A stretch of 64,000 bases of DNA from a virus: IMG/VR virus record IMGVR_UViG_3300025379_000003, positions 92,631 to 156,630 of that record, one strand, 5' to 3'. Position 1 is the stretch's first letter; each line of letters opens with the position of its first letter. Under the pieces are notes generated by a model that was not told the DNA's origin, did no database searches, and saw only the letters and a program-made list of their open reading frames with translations. Below are positions 47,633-55,299 of this stretch, one piece after another. The translations under genes were made by a program, and so were the position numbers.

Positions 47633-48273
47633 TAAACAGTTTCAACAGTCTTGGTTCGTTTTTTAGGAGGATCAATTGCGTCAGCTTGCTTACGCAATGT
47701 CTGTGCTTCTTTAAATAATTTATCAGCACGTGAACGCAATTGGGTTGGTGTTAGGTCACTAATATCTTCCACCACTGCTTTTGCTGCCACTGGAGTTGGA
47801 TCAGTAGTAACATCTTCTTCGCCAGCGTTTACAGTAGCACTTGTGGTCTTAGTTGGATCGTCTTTGGGCGCAGTTTTCTTGTTTGGAGTTTTGCCATCAG
47901 TGATTGCTAGTTCGTCTACACTGATACCCTTTTGTTGAGCAATCAATTCATTTAGTTCATTTAATGGAATAGATGTTTGATTGTTAGGTGTTACAATGAC
48001 CATTTTGGTTGGAACCTTCTTTAGATGGCCACGAGTATGTAGCCATTCTAACATTCCAGCGCCATCTGGGAATTTACGAACAGCAAGAATATCGGCAAAT
48101 TCGTTGGCTTGTTGCCCGCTAACATCTTGTAGTAAATTCATAATTGCGTCATGATATGTGTCACCTAGATTATTGGTGCCAATTACTAACGCACTATTTG
48201 AATCTCCAGGTAATGTTCTGTAAGCGATAACGACTTTAGCGCCGTTATTACTCATTTTGCCGGTATGTTTCAT
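47632..48273 (-). CDS. Unknown protein coupled to thyA
   Basis: The 213-residue protein has an N-terminal globular part (AKVVIAYRTLPGDSNSALVIGTNNLGDTYHDAIM ... GMLEWLHTRGHLKKVPTKMVIVTPN). Then come an Asp/Thr/Lys-rich linker (residues about 120-165) and a C-terminal helix LRSRADKLFKEAQTLRKQADAI. It has no enzyme motif I know. The ATG has GGAGAACAC upstream. Gene overlap suggests expression with thyA; similar small proteins occur in aquatic T4-like phages, though I cannot name a function. Confidence 0.72.
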   Translation of the reverse strand: MKHTGKMSNNGAKVVIAYRTLPGDSNSALVIGTNNLGDTYHDAIMNLLQDVSGQQANEFADILAVRKFPDGAGMLEWLHTRGHLKKVPTKMVIVTPNNQTSIPLNELNELIAQQKGISVDELAITDGKTPNKKTAPKDDPTKTTSATVNAGEEDVTTDPTPVAAKAVVEDISDLTPTQLRSRADKLFKEAQTLRKQADAIDPPKKRTKTVETV

Positions 48274-48285
48274 TGTGTTCTCCTA

Positions 48286-48525
48286 TTAAGCTGTTGGTGC
48301 GTCAGTTTGAGGTGCTACAGCATTTAAAAATGCGTTTAGCTTGTCAAACGTTGCTCCAACTGCGCTGATTTCTGATGCGCCAAATGCCCCACGCTTAACT
48401 GATACATCTACAATAGCACGTAGGTTTTGTAGGTCAGTGATACTCAATTGTGGTTGTTCTGGAACGGCAGTAGCATCTCCGCCAACTGCTGTACTTGCGA
48501 CTTGTGCTGTGTTATCTTCACTCAT
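48286..48525 (-). CDS. Small conserved unknown protein
   Basis: A 79-residue protein with an N-terminal Ala/Thr-rich tail and a helical core LSITDLQNLRAIVDVSVKRG, AFGASEISAVGATFDKLNAF. I recall this core pattern from T4-like cyanophage small proteins of unknown role, but this could not be checked. AAAGGAAAT precedes the ATG. Confidence 0.75.
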   Translation of the reverse strand: MSEDNTAQVASTAVGGDATAVPEQPQLSITDLQNLRAIVDVSVKRGAFGASEISAVGATFDKLNAFLNAVAPQTDAPTA

Positions 48526-48536
48526 TTTATTTCCTT

Positions 48537-48821
48537 TTATTGTTTATGTATATAAGGACACCCTAAAGAAAACATGGTAATCTCTTTGGGATCTTCCATT
48601 CCAACTTCTAATACCTCAATCATTTTATTTGAGTTATCTAAGGTGAACGTTTTCTTTATAGCGTACCTACTATTTAAGTTGTAGTTAATCCACTGATCTA
48701 ATATCTTGGTATCAGTTTCTGGTATTTTGATAGTGATTCGGGCAAAGTGATTGGGTATAAAGGATAACTTCCTCAATTTTAAAACACTTAGCGGATTGAG
48801 TTCACCTCTACTTAATGCCAT
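48537..48821 (-). CDS. Small unknown protein behind a late promoter
   Basis: The 94-residue alpha/beta protein (LRKLSFIPNHFARITIKIPE ... DQWINYNLNSRYAI ... MFSLGCPYIHKQ) has no recognisable domain. The gene follows the VWA gene by 11 bases, and an exact TATAAATA on its strand overlaps the VWA stop codon. It could therefore be expressed both from the early promoter and late. Confidence 0.72.
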   Translation of the reverse strand: MALSRGELNPLSVLKLRKLSFIPNHFARITIKIPETDTKILDQWINYNLNSRYAIKKTFTLDNSNKMIEVLEVGMEDPKEITMFSLGCPYIHKQ

Positions 48822-48832
48822 TAACTACTCAC

Positions 48833-50086
48833 TTATTTATAATGGGCAGTTTGCCCAAATGGAGCTTCAATGCTATCGTTGCCATGTACAATGAACAGCG
48901 TATCGCAATAATTCTCATCGCCCCAGCTACCGCATGGATATCCGTCTGTAAACATAATGAACCGCTTTGGCTCAATACTATTTTCTTTCATAAAGTTATA
49001 GCAGGCATCAAAGTCGGTGCCACCGCCACCTTTGCATTCGTAGCTCATGATATCATCTGCGTTATCGCCAGTAAATTGTGCGTAGTTATACACTTCGGTA
49101 TCAAAGCAGAACAAATCTAACTTAAAGTCTTTGTATTCTTCCATGATACCTTTGACTTCGCTTAGGAAGTCCATGGCCATTTTATCACTAATACTACCTG
49201 ACATGTCAATTGCTACACTGACATCAATGGTTTCTTCGTTCATCATACCTGGAAGTACAGCACCGCAATGTTGACTTTTACGATTTGGACGGCTGAAACT
49301 GAAGTTGCTTTTTAGAATACTTTGGATATTCATACGCAACATTTGGCGCCAGTCCATTTTTGGCTCTGTAAAGATTTGAATCATTCTTGACACGCCAGCT
49401 GGTACACGTCCTGCTCCTGCGGCCTGTGCGGCTGCAACCATAGCTTCTTTAATTTCGTCTCGAATCTGTTTCTTTTCTTCTGCGGTAAGTTTAGGACGGC
49501 CTTTACCATTTCCGTCAACTTGCTCGCCGTCTCCACCACCGCCTTCATCGTCGCCATCCAAGTGATCGTCGAGCAACTCGCCTAGATCATTGATATTGAT
49601 TTTGATAGCTTTTTGTTCCAAATCGTCATAAATTTGTTCATAGCTCATTCCTCGATATTTGTTATCTTGGAAAATTTGAATCATGCTAGGAACTTCACCG
49701 ATGCGTTCATCTTTTAAGATTTGATTAACAGCATAGTCTGCGGCAATGTTACTGAGGTTTCTATCTCGATTTTCACGTCGGCTCAAGTGATCAAACACAT
49801 TATGTAGAACTTCGTGAGCGAAGCCAAACTCGCACTGTTTTGGAGTCAGCATGTTTACAAAATCGTTGCTGTAATAAAATGTACGACCATCTGTGGCCAG
49901 TGTGCTACACCAATCACTAGCATCAACCAATTTCAAACGTGTGGCCATATTACCAAAAAATGGATGGCGCAATAACAAGCCCACACGAGCAGTGATTAGT
50001 TTTTCAACAATCTTGTTTTTTTCTGATTGTGTGAATTCCCGCTTTTCAGGAAGTTTAAATTTTTTGTTTGCTGTAGTGTTTGACAT
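48833..50086 (-). CDS. VWA-domain protein with N-terminal metallopeptidase motif
   Basis: The product has 417 residues. The N-terminal part has HEVLH at residues 91-95 within FAHEVLHNVFDHLSRR, a zincin-type HExxH motif, followed by NIAADYAVNQIL, as in DUF2201-type putative metallopeptidases. An acidic Gly-rich linker is at about residues 170-195. The C-terminal part has a von Willebrand A MIDAS motif, AIDMSGSIS, near residue 293 and GGGGTDFDACYNFM later. It lies directly downstream of a MoxR-type AAA+ gene, the usual partner of VWA proteins. It has its own consensus sigma70 promoter. Confidence 0.88.
   Translation of the reverse strand: MSNTTANKKFKLPEKREFTQSEKNKIVEKLITARVGLLLRHPFFGNMATRLKLVDASDWCSTLATDGRTFYYSNDFVNMLTPKQCEFGFAHEVLHNVFDHLSRRENRDRNLSNIAADYAVNQILKDERIGEVPSMIQIFQDNKYRGMSYEQIYDDLEQKAIKININDLGELLDDHLDGDDEGGGGDGEQVDGNGKGRPKLTAEEKKQIRDEIKEAMVAAAQAAGAGRVPAGVSRMIQIFTEPKMDWRQMLRMNIQSILKSNFSFSRPNRKSQHCGAVLPGMMNEETIDVSVAIDMSGSISDKMAMDFLSEVKGIMEEYKDFKLDLFCFDTEVYNYAQFTGDNADDIMSYECKGGGGTDFDACYNFMKENSIEPKRFIMFTDGYPCGSWGDENYCDTLFIVHGNDSIEAPFGQTAHYK
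48834..48841 (-). promoter_or_regulatory. T4-type late promoter TATAAATA
   Basis: An exact TATAAATA on the minus strand overlaps the last codons of the VWA gene and lies 12 bases before the ATG at 48821. It may drive late transcription of the small genes and thyA. Confidence 0.55.
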
Positions 50087-50106
50087 TTTTACCCTTCTAA
50101 AATACT

Positions 50107-50135
50107 ATTATACATGAATTTATCCTGAAAGTCAA
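50107..50135 (-). promoter_or_regulatory. Consensus sigma70 promoter upstream of the VWA gene
   Basis: On the minus strand, TTGACT (50130-50135) and TATAAT (50107-50112) are 17 bases apart, with TG immediately before the -10. It starts right after the terminator palindrome at 50138-50159, so MoxR and VWA mRNAs can be separately controlled. Confidence 0.85.
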
Positions 50136-50137
50136 AT

Positions 50138-50159
50138 AAAAAGCCCCTAGGGGCTTTTT
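50138..50159 (-). terminator. Perfect palindromic intrinsic terminator after the MoxR gene
   Basis: A perfect 22-base palindrome (AAAAAGCCCC, TA, then its complement) ends two bases from the MoxR stop codon. The GC-rich stem followed by five T's fits an intrinsic terminator on the minus strand, and by symmetry on the plus strand. Confidence 0.85.
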
Positions 50160-50160
50160 A

Positions 50161-51243
50161 TCAATTCTCCATTGCTTGGATAATATATTTGCCGTACTTC
50201 TCATGGAAGCGATCAAAATGCTTCAATTTACTAGCATCAAACGGCAAGTTATAGCTGGTCAATGCTACCTTAGCACCCATAACAACCAATTCAGTTGGGA
50301 AGTTATCCATCATGAACGCAAAGAAGTTATCTGCCATATTATCCCAATTCTTGACCTTCTTTTGGTCAGAGGATTGGAGCTCATAGCACATGGACACAGT
50401 CAAAGAATACATTGCTGAGATTTCTTTGATATCACACTTAGTAATTTTGCCTGTCAAAATATCTTCTGGTTTGGGCATCTGTTTGGCAACACGACGATGA
50501 GCCATAAACTTAACAGCAAGACCTTCACCAATAGCACCAGCAACCAAATCGGTCAATGTGCCTTCTGAAAGGTCGTCATCTTTAAGCAGGTCACTGACAA
50601 AACTCCAGCTACGTGGAGTAGCAAACGCACGACTTGCACTCTTAGGATCAAAGTCGTACAAATCCTGTTTAGCAAAGCCAACATAGCCAACAACTTGTTC
50701 GTGAACCTTGTTGTTAACAGCCCATTCCAACCAGTCATCGTAATCGCTCTTGAGTTCCAAGTGTACAAAACGATTGGCCAATGGAGCAGGCATACGATAA
50801 GTAACACCCTTGTCAGTTTCACGGTTACCTGCGGCAACAATACTAACACCTTTAGGCAATTGATATGTACCAACACGGCGATTCAATACCAATTGGAAAG
50901 CCGCGGCTTGCGTAGCAGGAGCCGCGGAATTAAGTTCGTCTAGGAACAAAATAGCAGTTGATTCTGGATCTGTGGGCAATTCGGCAGGCGGCGCCCAAGT
51001 CATGGTATTTGAATTACTGTTGTAATAGGGGATACCTTTGATGTCAGTAGGTTCCCAAAGACTCAAACGAACGTCAATGACTTCACGTCCTTGTTCGTCG
51101 CCAATTTGTTTAACAATATCGGATTTACCAATACCCGGAGGCCCCCACATGAATACAGGGCGCTGGATTTTGATACACTTACGAATGCTACGTTTAGCAT
51201 CATTTGGCGTAACTGTGCGATTAGTGCTAATTTGCTCTGCCAT
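50161..51243 (-). CDS. MoxR-type AAA+ ATPase
   Basis: The 360-residue ATPase has Walker A in MWGPPGIGKSDI at about residues 33-44, Walker B in ILFLDELNSA at about residues 93-102, a sensor-1 VAAGNRETD and an arginine-containing MPAPLANRFVHLEL. MoxR ATPases work as chaperones with VWA proteins, and a VWA/metallopeptidase gene follows here. T4 itself has no such pair; comparable ATPases occur in other large phages. The gene has a perfect TTGACA-17-TATAAT promoter and its own terminator, making it a separate early unit. Confidence 0.9.
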   Translation of the reverse strand: MAEQISTNRTVTPNDAKRSIRKCIKIQRPVFMWGPPGIGKSDIVKQIGDEQGREVIDVRLSLWEPTDIKGIPYYNSNSNTMTWAPPAELPTDPESTAILFLDELNSAAPATQAAAFQLVLNRRVGTYQLPKGVSIVAAGNRETDKGVTYRMPAPLANRFVHLELKSDYDDWLEWAVNNKVHEQVVGYVGFAKQDLYDFDPKSASRAFATPRSWSFVSDLLKDDDLSEGTLTDLVAGAIGEGLAVKFMAHRRVAKQMPKPEDILTGKITKCDIKEISAMYSLTVSMCYELQSSDQKKVKNWDNMADNFFAFMMDNFPTELVVMGAKVALTSYNLPFDASKLKHFDRFHEKYGKYIIQAMEN

Positions 51244-51304
51244 AAAATCTCTTTCTATAAAGTTGAAAAAATATTGAAGTGCATTAGTGTTTCAATATAT
51301 AGTA

Positions 51305-51333
51305 ATTATACAGGGATTTTAGGGTTCTGTCAA
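51305..51333 (-). promoter_or_regulatory. Perfect consensus sigma70 promoter upstream of MoxR
   Basis: On the minus strand, TTGACA (51328-51333) and TATAAT (51305-51310) are separated by exactly 17 bases, with TG just before the -10. Its -35 is inside the 3' end of the upstream gene. The leader to the ATG is about 55 bases. Confidence 0.88.
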
Positions 51334-51714
51334 ATGATTTTTAATGCTTTTTGCCTTGGCATGACTAAATCGAGCAATGTTACCAGAAAACAACACCAAC
51401 TGTACAGCCATCTTGTCATTGGTCACAAATATTTCTTTTTTGGTCGTATACCAAGGGCAGTTGATAAAATTATCTAATTGAAGTATTAACTGATTGTTAT
51501 ACTCAATAGGACCTTCGGTAAATTTAACTTTATGGAATTTGATATGTGCTGATAATCGAGCAAATCCTTCATCAGTCAATCTCAAGCCACCTTTGGCTTT
51601 TTTCCTAGGATTTACCCACCATAATGACACTAGTTTTCTCAGTGATTTTTCATCACTAGCCAGCTTATATTGATCTGCGATGTATTTGGTTATTTCAATT
51701 TTTTGAATCATCAA
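51319..51714 (-). CDS. Unknown small protein (winged-helix-like?)
   Basis: The 131-residue protein has KYIADQYKLASDEKSLRKLVSLWWVNPRKKAKGGLRLTDEGF, then a second half with PWYTTKKEIFVTNDKMAVQLVLFSG. The order helix-helix-helix-RLTDEGF resembles a small winged-helix unit, but this is only a visual impression. I recall similar proteins in T4-like phages without known function. It overlaps the upstream gene by 20 bases. Confidence 0.7.
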   Translation of the reverse strand: MMIQKIEITKYIADQYKLASDEKSLRKLVSLWWVNPRKKAKGGLRLTDEGFARLSAHIKFHKVKFTEGPIEYNNQLILQLDNFINCPWYTTKKEIFVTNDKMAVQLVLFSGNIARFSHAKAKSIKNHLTEP

Positions 51715-51994
51715 TTAACTTCTCACCTGTGGTTAATTTAAAAACAGAGAAGTCCTGGCATCCAAATAGTTTGTTGAGTTTTTTAGCAAGATTAAGGGCA
51801 TGTCCGGCATTACTAAAACTAACTTTTTTATATTTTGGGCCTAATTGTTGTACCACCAAACTGGTAATTTTTAGATTAATTGGGAGATCTTTATAAAATA
51901 CGGCCCAAATCGCCTCTGCTTCTAAAACCTGTTCAGTTTTATAAGTCTTTTTATTAGTTATTTCTAACAAAACGGTTGGTTTAGGTCTGCTCAC
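51695..51994 (-). CDS. Unknown small protein
   Basis: A 99-residue protein (PKPTVLLEITNKKTYKTEQVLEAEAIWAVFY ... ALNLAKKLNKLFGCQDFSVFKL). The start is GTG at 51994, with GGAG about ten bases upstream and a late-like GATAAATA farther up. Alternating strands and helices suggest one small alpha/beta domain. No function can be assigned. Confidence 0.68.
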   Translation of the reverse strand: MSRPKPTVLLEITNKKTYKTEQVLEAEAIWAVFYKDLPINLKITSLVVQQLGPKYKKVSFSNAGHALNLAKKLNKLFGCQDFSVFKLTTGEKLIDDSKN

Positions 51995-52023
51995 TTTATA
52001 TACGCTCCAAATATGCGTATATA

Positions 52024-52031
52024 TATTTATC
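52024..52031 (-). promoter_or_regulatory. Late-promoter-like GATAAATA
   Basis: GATAAATA on the minus strand lies in the 44-base gap before the GTG start at 51994. The predicted transcript would include the GGAG ribosome binding site, so spacing is right for a working late promoter. Confidence 0.45.
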
Positions 52032-52038
52032 CAGAATG

Positions 52039-52269
52039 TTAAAAAGTTCCGCCGTCCATTTTTACTTGAATAGTATCTGATTGTGCTGTACCAGCAGAAG
52101 ATACAAGCTGATCCAACTCACCAGATAATCTGGTCATTACCACTGCCAAACTATTTTGTAAATCAGTGGCTTCTTTAATGGTTAACGTGACATTTTTTTG
52201 ATTGGTCTTAATTGCTACTCTAGCACGATCCAAAAAATCTTCAATAGGTAATGTATTAAGTTGTTTCAT
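52039..52269 (-). CDS. Small conserved unknown protein
   Basis: A 76-residue protein beginning MKQLNTLPIEDFLDRARVAI, then KNVTLTIKEATDLQNSLAVVMTRL and a polar tail. It is predicted helical. I associate this type with conserved small genes of aquatic T4-like phages. The start overlaps the preceding gene by 14 bases, so it is part of the same operon. Confidence 0.7.
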   Translation of the reverse strand: MKQLNTLPIEDFLDRARVAIKTNQKNVTLTIKEATDLQNSLAVVMTRLSGELDQLVSSAGTAQSDTIQVKMDGGTF

Positions 52270-52747
52270 TATGATTGGCTTTCCTTAGTTCTATTTTTGA
52301 TTCTTCTTCAGTTTTCCAAGGACCTTTGTAGGGGTATCTTTCCAAAGTGATCAACTTAGGGCAAAAACTTTTGACCCATCCTTTACGGAATTTAATAATA
52401 TAGTGCCCAGCGCAATGCTGGCTTTTGCTTTTAGAACGCTTGGTATATAATGGCAGTTTCTTTTGAACATTGTATACGGGTTCGTAGGGTTTACTTTTAC
52501 AAGGAAAATCGTAGATACTGTATGATATAGGTTCACCAAGATCTTTTTTGGCTTTCTTAATACTTTCTTCAAACAATGCTATACCAAGTTTGGCTTTTAT
52601 CTCAGATAGATCTTTAAAGGGGATAGCCTGTCCTTGATGTAGAACTAGGTAACCTTTTTTAACTTTGCTAATGCTACCTAATTTTTCGTCACCATTTTTA
52701 ATTAACCATTCTTTTTCTGGAATCAATATTTTGGCATTTGTTATCAT
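52256..52747 (-). CDS. Unknown basic protein
   Basis: The 163-residue protein is rich in Lys and aromatic residues, with PLYTKRSKSKSQHCAGHYIIKF, KGWVKSFCPKLITLERYPYKGP near the C-terminus. The paired Cys/His around residues 110-135 might bind metal, which is a guess. The ATG overlaps the stop of the RNase H-like gene by one base, suggesting co-expression with this nuclease. Confidence 0.7.
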   Translation of the reverse strand: MITNAKILIPEKEWLIKNGDEKLGSISKVKKGYLVLHQGQAIPFKDLSEIKAKLGIALFEESIKKAKKDLGEPISYSIYDFPCKSKPYEPVYNVQKKLPLYTKRSKSKSQHCAGHYIIKFRKGWVKSFCPKLITLERYPYKGPWKTEEESKIELRKANHNETT

Positions 52748-53739
52748 TATTTTACATACCTTGCGTTTAATGGTTCTGCGTAACTCTGAACCTGCTCACT
52801 GATTTTCTGCATGTCATATTCAGCACAGAATTTCAACAATCTAACACCAACCTGCGGAATATCTTTATCTGCGGTAGTTGCCGTTGTGATTGTTTCTTTA
52901 ATTAAAACTTTAATATTTTCAGGTTGTGCTGTCAAGTCGCACAGTGTGACATTTCGATTATAGTCATCCAACACACGATGTTCTTCACCATTATGGTCAA
53001 CCCAGCGTTGCAACATCATGTTGTTCCAATTGAATCCCCGTGTGTTTCTGTCGGCATAGGCCTCCTGGAGACCAACTTTATTCTTTGTCCCTTTAGTACG
53101 AACTCCTGGATAAGCACTAAAGACATTGTCGGAGGTGTCGCCACGCATACACTTCTCAAATAGTAACCAGGACGGATCCGGCGCGGGCTTGTCTTGTTTA
53201 GTTTTCTTATCAACGACACGTTTACCCTTGGCATCAAAGTATCCTTCATGTGTAGTCGTAATTTCCATTACCCCATTATATTGTTTTACGTTAGGCGCAA
53301 TCAATTGTGCAAAATCACCATCTGTTGAAATAATCACATGATGGTCATTGGGGTGGGCTTGAATAAAACCAGCAATTAAATCATCTGCTTCAAGTTGTGG
53401 ATGTTGAAGCACGGTGGTGTTGGTCTTGTTGATAATAAAGTCTTTGAAATTATCAAAGGTTTCCCAAAATACTCTTTCTTCTTCTTGCTCGCTGGGACTC
53501 ATCGCTGCACGTCCTTCAGCACGTTGGCGTTTGTAGGGAGCATAATAGTCTTTGCGCCAGCTTCGACCCTCAAGGCAGAACACCACATGATCGCCTTTGA
53601 AATCACGCCATGCTTTGCGTACACTGCCTAACACAGTATGAATACTCATACCAATTTTATCGTTAAGGTCACCCCTAATCACGTGTCTAGCACGGAAGAA
53701 TGTGTTAGCTGTATCTACAAGAATATATGTTTTTGTCAT
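52747..53739 (-). CDS. rnh: RNase H-like 5'-3' exonuclease (FEN/PIN family)
   Basis: The 330-residue nuclease has acidic metal-site motifs of the flap-endonuclease family: Asp8 in ILVDTANTFF, LEADDLIAGF, STDGDFAQL and MRGDTSDNV, followed by an H3TH-type segment (YPGVRTKGTKNKVGLQEAY). Basic YYAPYKRQRA suits substrate binding. T4 rnh removes RNA primers from Okazaki fragments and is 305 residues. It lies in the middle of the overlapping minus-strand operon. Confidence 0.92.
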   Translation of the reverse strand: MTKTYILVDTANTFFRARHVIRGDLNDKIGMSIHTVLGSVRKAWRDFKGDHVVFCLEGRSWRKDYYAPYKRQRAEGRAAMSPSEQEEERVFWETFDNFKDFIINKTNTTVLQHPQLEADDLIAGFIQAHPNDHHVIISTDGDFAQLIAPNVKQYNGVMEITTTHEGYFDAKGKRVVDKKTKQDKPAPDPSWLLFEKCMRGDTSDNVFSAYPGVRTKGTKNKVGLQEAYADRNTRGFNWNNMMLQRWVDHNGEEHRVLDDYNRNVTLCDLTAQPENIKVLIKETITTATTADKDIPQVGVRLLKFCAEYDMQKISEQVQSYAEPLNARYVK

Positions 53740-54164
53740 TAAGAAATTTCCGATCTTCCGCCACCTAAATTGTTTATATTGATATAACCTGATCCTCTAC
53801 GGCTCATATCAACACCTTCTTCTGATCCTAAATTACGACATAATTCAGTAAACCAGGAATCAACCACTGCTTCGTCTGTTTCACCTACGTAACCAGCGCT
53901 TCTTAATTGTACTACAAAGTACTCATTCCAGTCAAGTTCAAAGAAACCGTTTCTAAGATTTTCCATATTGACATGCGTGTCTAATACAGCGACCCATGGT
54001 TCTTTTTTCTCCGTGGCAATTTCTTTTGGCGTTAATTTGGCAATGCGAGCGGCTTCTAATGCTTCAGCCGCGGCCTGTTTTGCGGCTTCCCGTACTGCTT
54101 CAGCATCAGCACGTTCTTTTTCAATCTTGTCAATGCCTGTCAACTTTTTCCATAAATTGTTCAT
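53739..54164 (-). CDS. Unknown protein with coiled-coil head
   Basis: The 141-residue product starts at ATG 54164. Its start overlaps the upstream stop as ATGA and GAGAGGAAG lies just before it, so this start is preferred to the in-frame GTG at 54185. Residues about 12-50 are an Ala/Glu/Lys coiled coil. The C-terminal 90 residues (PWVAVLDTHVNMENLRNGFFELDWNEYFV ... WFTELCRNL) form a compact domain that I recall as conserved in cyanophage-type T4-like phages. Function unknown. Confidence 0.75.
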   Translation of the reverse strand: MNNLWKKLTGIDKIEKERADAEAVREAAKQAAAEALEAARIAKLTPKEIATEKKEPWVAVLDTHVNMENLRNGFFELDWNEYFVVQLRSAGYVGETDEAVVDSWFTELCRNLGSEEGVDMSRRGSGYININNLGGGRSEIS

Positions 54165-54460
54165 CTTCTTCCTCTCAAATTCCACATTAAGAATTCATTT
54201 TTTTCTATCCAGTAGTGATTAACAACAGGATCACCTGGACCAGTAATCCAGTTTTCACCGTGATACGCAAGTTTACCCCAAAGAGGCTTATTTGTTAGAA
54301 AACACTTTTTTGGAAGCCAACATAGTTTAAGTTTCCAATATTGTGCTCTGCGTAATCCCCAGTCTTCAGATGGTGGTGATTGTTGTACTTCATCACCCCG
54401 GCGATCATGTGACATAGCCTTTTTTCCGTAGTATCCTACTCCCATCATCAAGTGCCCCAC
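54161..54460 (-). CDS. Unknown small protein downstream of QueE
   Basis: A 99-residue protein rich in Trp, Lys and Tyr (LRRAQYWKLKLCWLPKKCFLTNK, LWGKLAYHGENWITGPGDPV, NHYWIEKNEFLMWNLRG). It overlaps queE upstream by 13 bases and the next gene by four. Fixed Trp/Gly/His positions suggest a real folded protein. No function can be assigned from sequence. Confidence 0.68.
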   Translation of the reverse strand: MGHLMMGVGYYGKKAMSHDRRGDEVQQSPPSEDWGLRRAQYWKLKLCWLPKKCFLTNKPLWGKLAYHGENWITGPGDPVVNHYWIEKNEFLMWNLRGRR

Positions 54461-55299
54461 TCGTTCTTGAACAAGGGCACTTGTAGTCGATCACTATAAC
54501 GTAGGCCGCGTTTCATTGCGGCAAGGGCAACGGATTTAGCATTGAGATTGTAAACAGACTCAACACCGCCAACAGGCATAAGATATATGTGACCTTTAAA
54601 GCCAGCCGCTCTATATTGTTCAATTGCTTGTTCTGCATCTTTAACGTCCTCTTCTGTGGCTACCACAAATTTAAGATATGCTGTGCCTACTTCTTCATAT
54701 TCACAAACAACTTCTGGAAGAATAGCTTCTTCCCACTTTTCACCACTTGCTGGCAACTTAGCACTTACACTGAATGTAATTTCTCGTTTTTGCCTAGGTA
54801 AGCCATTCCATACTCCAAGATAATTTTTAAAATCTTGTGTTAACTTTTGAGTACCATTTGTTTCAAATGTAATTTCTTTTAGTTTAGACATTTTAGGATG
54901 ATCCAACAGGTCAGGATAAGCACGTTGCCAACCTAATAGCGGTTCACCACCTGTGATAACAAGATGTTCATTGCGCCACTCATTGAAGGGCAATATCTCC
55001 ATGATGCGTTCAACAATAGCATCCGTAGTCAACATAGGACTTAGGTTTTTAAAATCAGGATGCCAACTAGCATAACTATCACAACCAGTTGATACTAGCG
55101 GCAAATCTTCATATTTGTTATATAAATGCACTACGGTGGCAATGTCTTCTGCTTCTGCGCTCAATTGCCCTTTAGGCATACCAAATCCTGCACAGCGGAA
55201 ATTGCAGCCGAAAGTCCTTAAGAAGATACTTGGTACGCCCATATAACGTCCTTCTCCCTGTATACTATAAAATAGTTCTGCTATTTTAATCTTACTCAT
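54448..55299 (-). CDS. queE: 7-carboxy-7-deazaguanine synthase, QueE-like radical SAM enzyme
   Basis: The 283-residue product has the QueE start (KIAELFYSIQGEGRYMGVPSIFLRT) and a radical-SAM GGEP-type loop, VITGGEPLLGW, at about residues 114-124. QueE makes the 7-deazaguanine core from the QueD product. The cluster motif is odd: Cys32 and Cys36 are CX3C, but position 39 is Phe; Cys73 in TGCDSYASW is the likely third ligand. A DpdA-like and a QueD-like gene lie upstream on the same strand, supporting a DNA-modification pathway. Confidence 0.88.
   Translation of the reverse strand: MSKIKIAELFYSIQGEGRYMGVPSIFLRTFGCNFRCAGFGMPKGQLSAEAEDIATVVHLYNKYEDLPLVSTGCDSYASWHPDFKNLSPMLTTDAIVERIMEILPFNEWRNEHLVITGGEPLLGWQRAYPDLLDHPKMSKLKEITFETNGTQKLTQDFKNYLGVWNGLPRQKREITFSVSAKLPASGEKWEEAILPEVVCEYEEVGTAYLKFVVATEEDVKDAEQAIEQYRAAGFKGHIYLMPVGGVESVYNLNAKSVALAAMKRGLRYSDRLQVPLFKNEWGT

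Noticed and set aside
51038-51477. Plus-strand ORFs opposite the MoxR gene start
   Set aside because: They overlap strong AAA+ motifs and a consensus promoter on the other strand, and have no start signals.
54165-54185. GTG start at 54185 for the coiled-coil protein
   Set aside because: ATG 54164 has GAGAGGAAG upstream and forms an ATGA overlap with the preceding gene.
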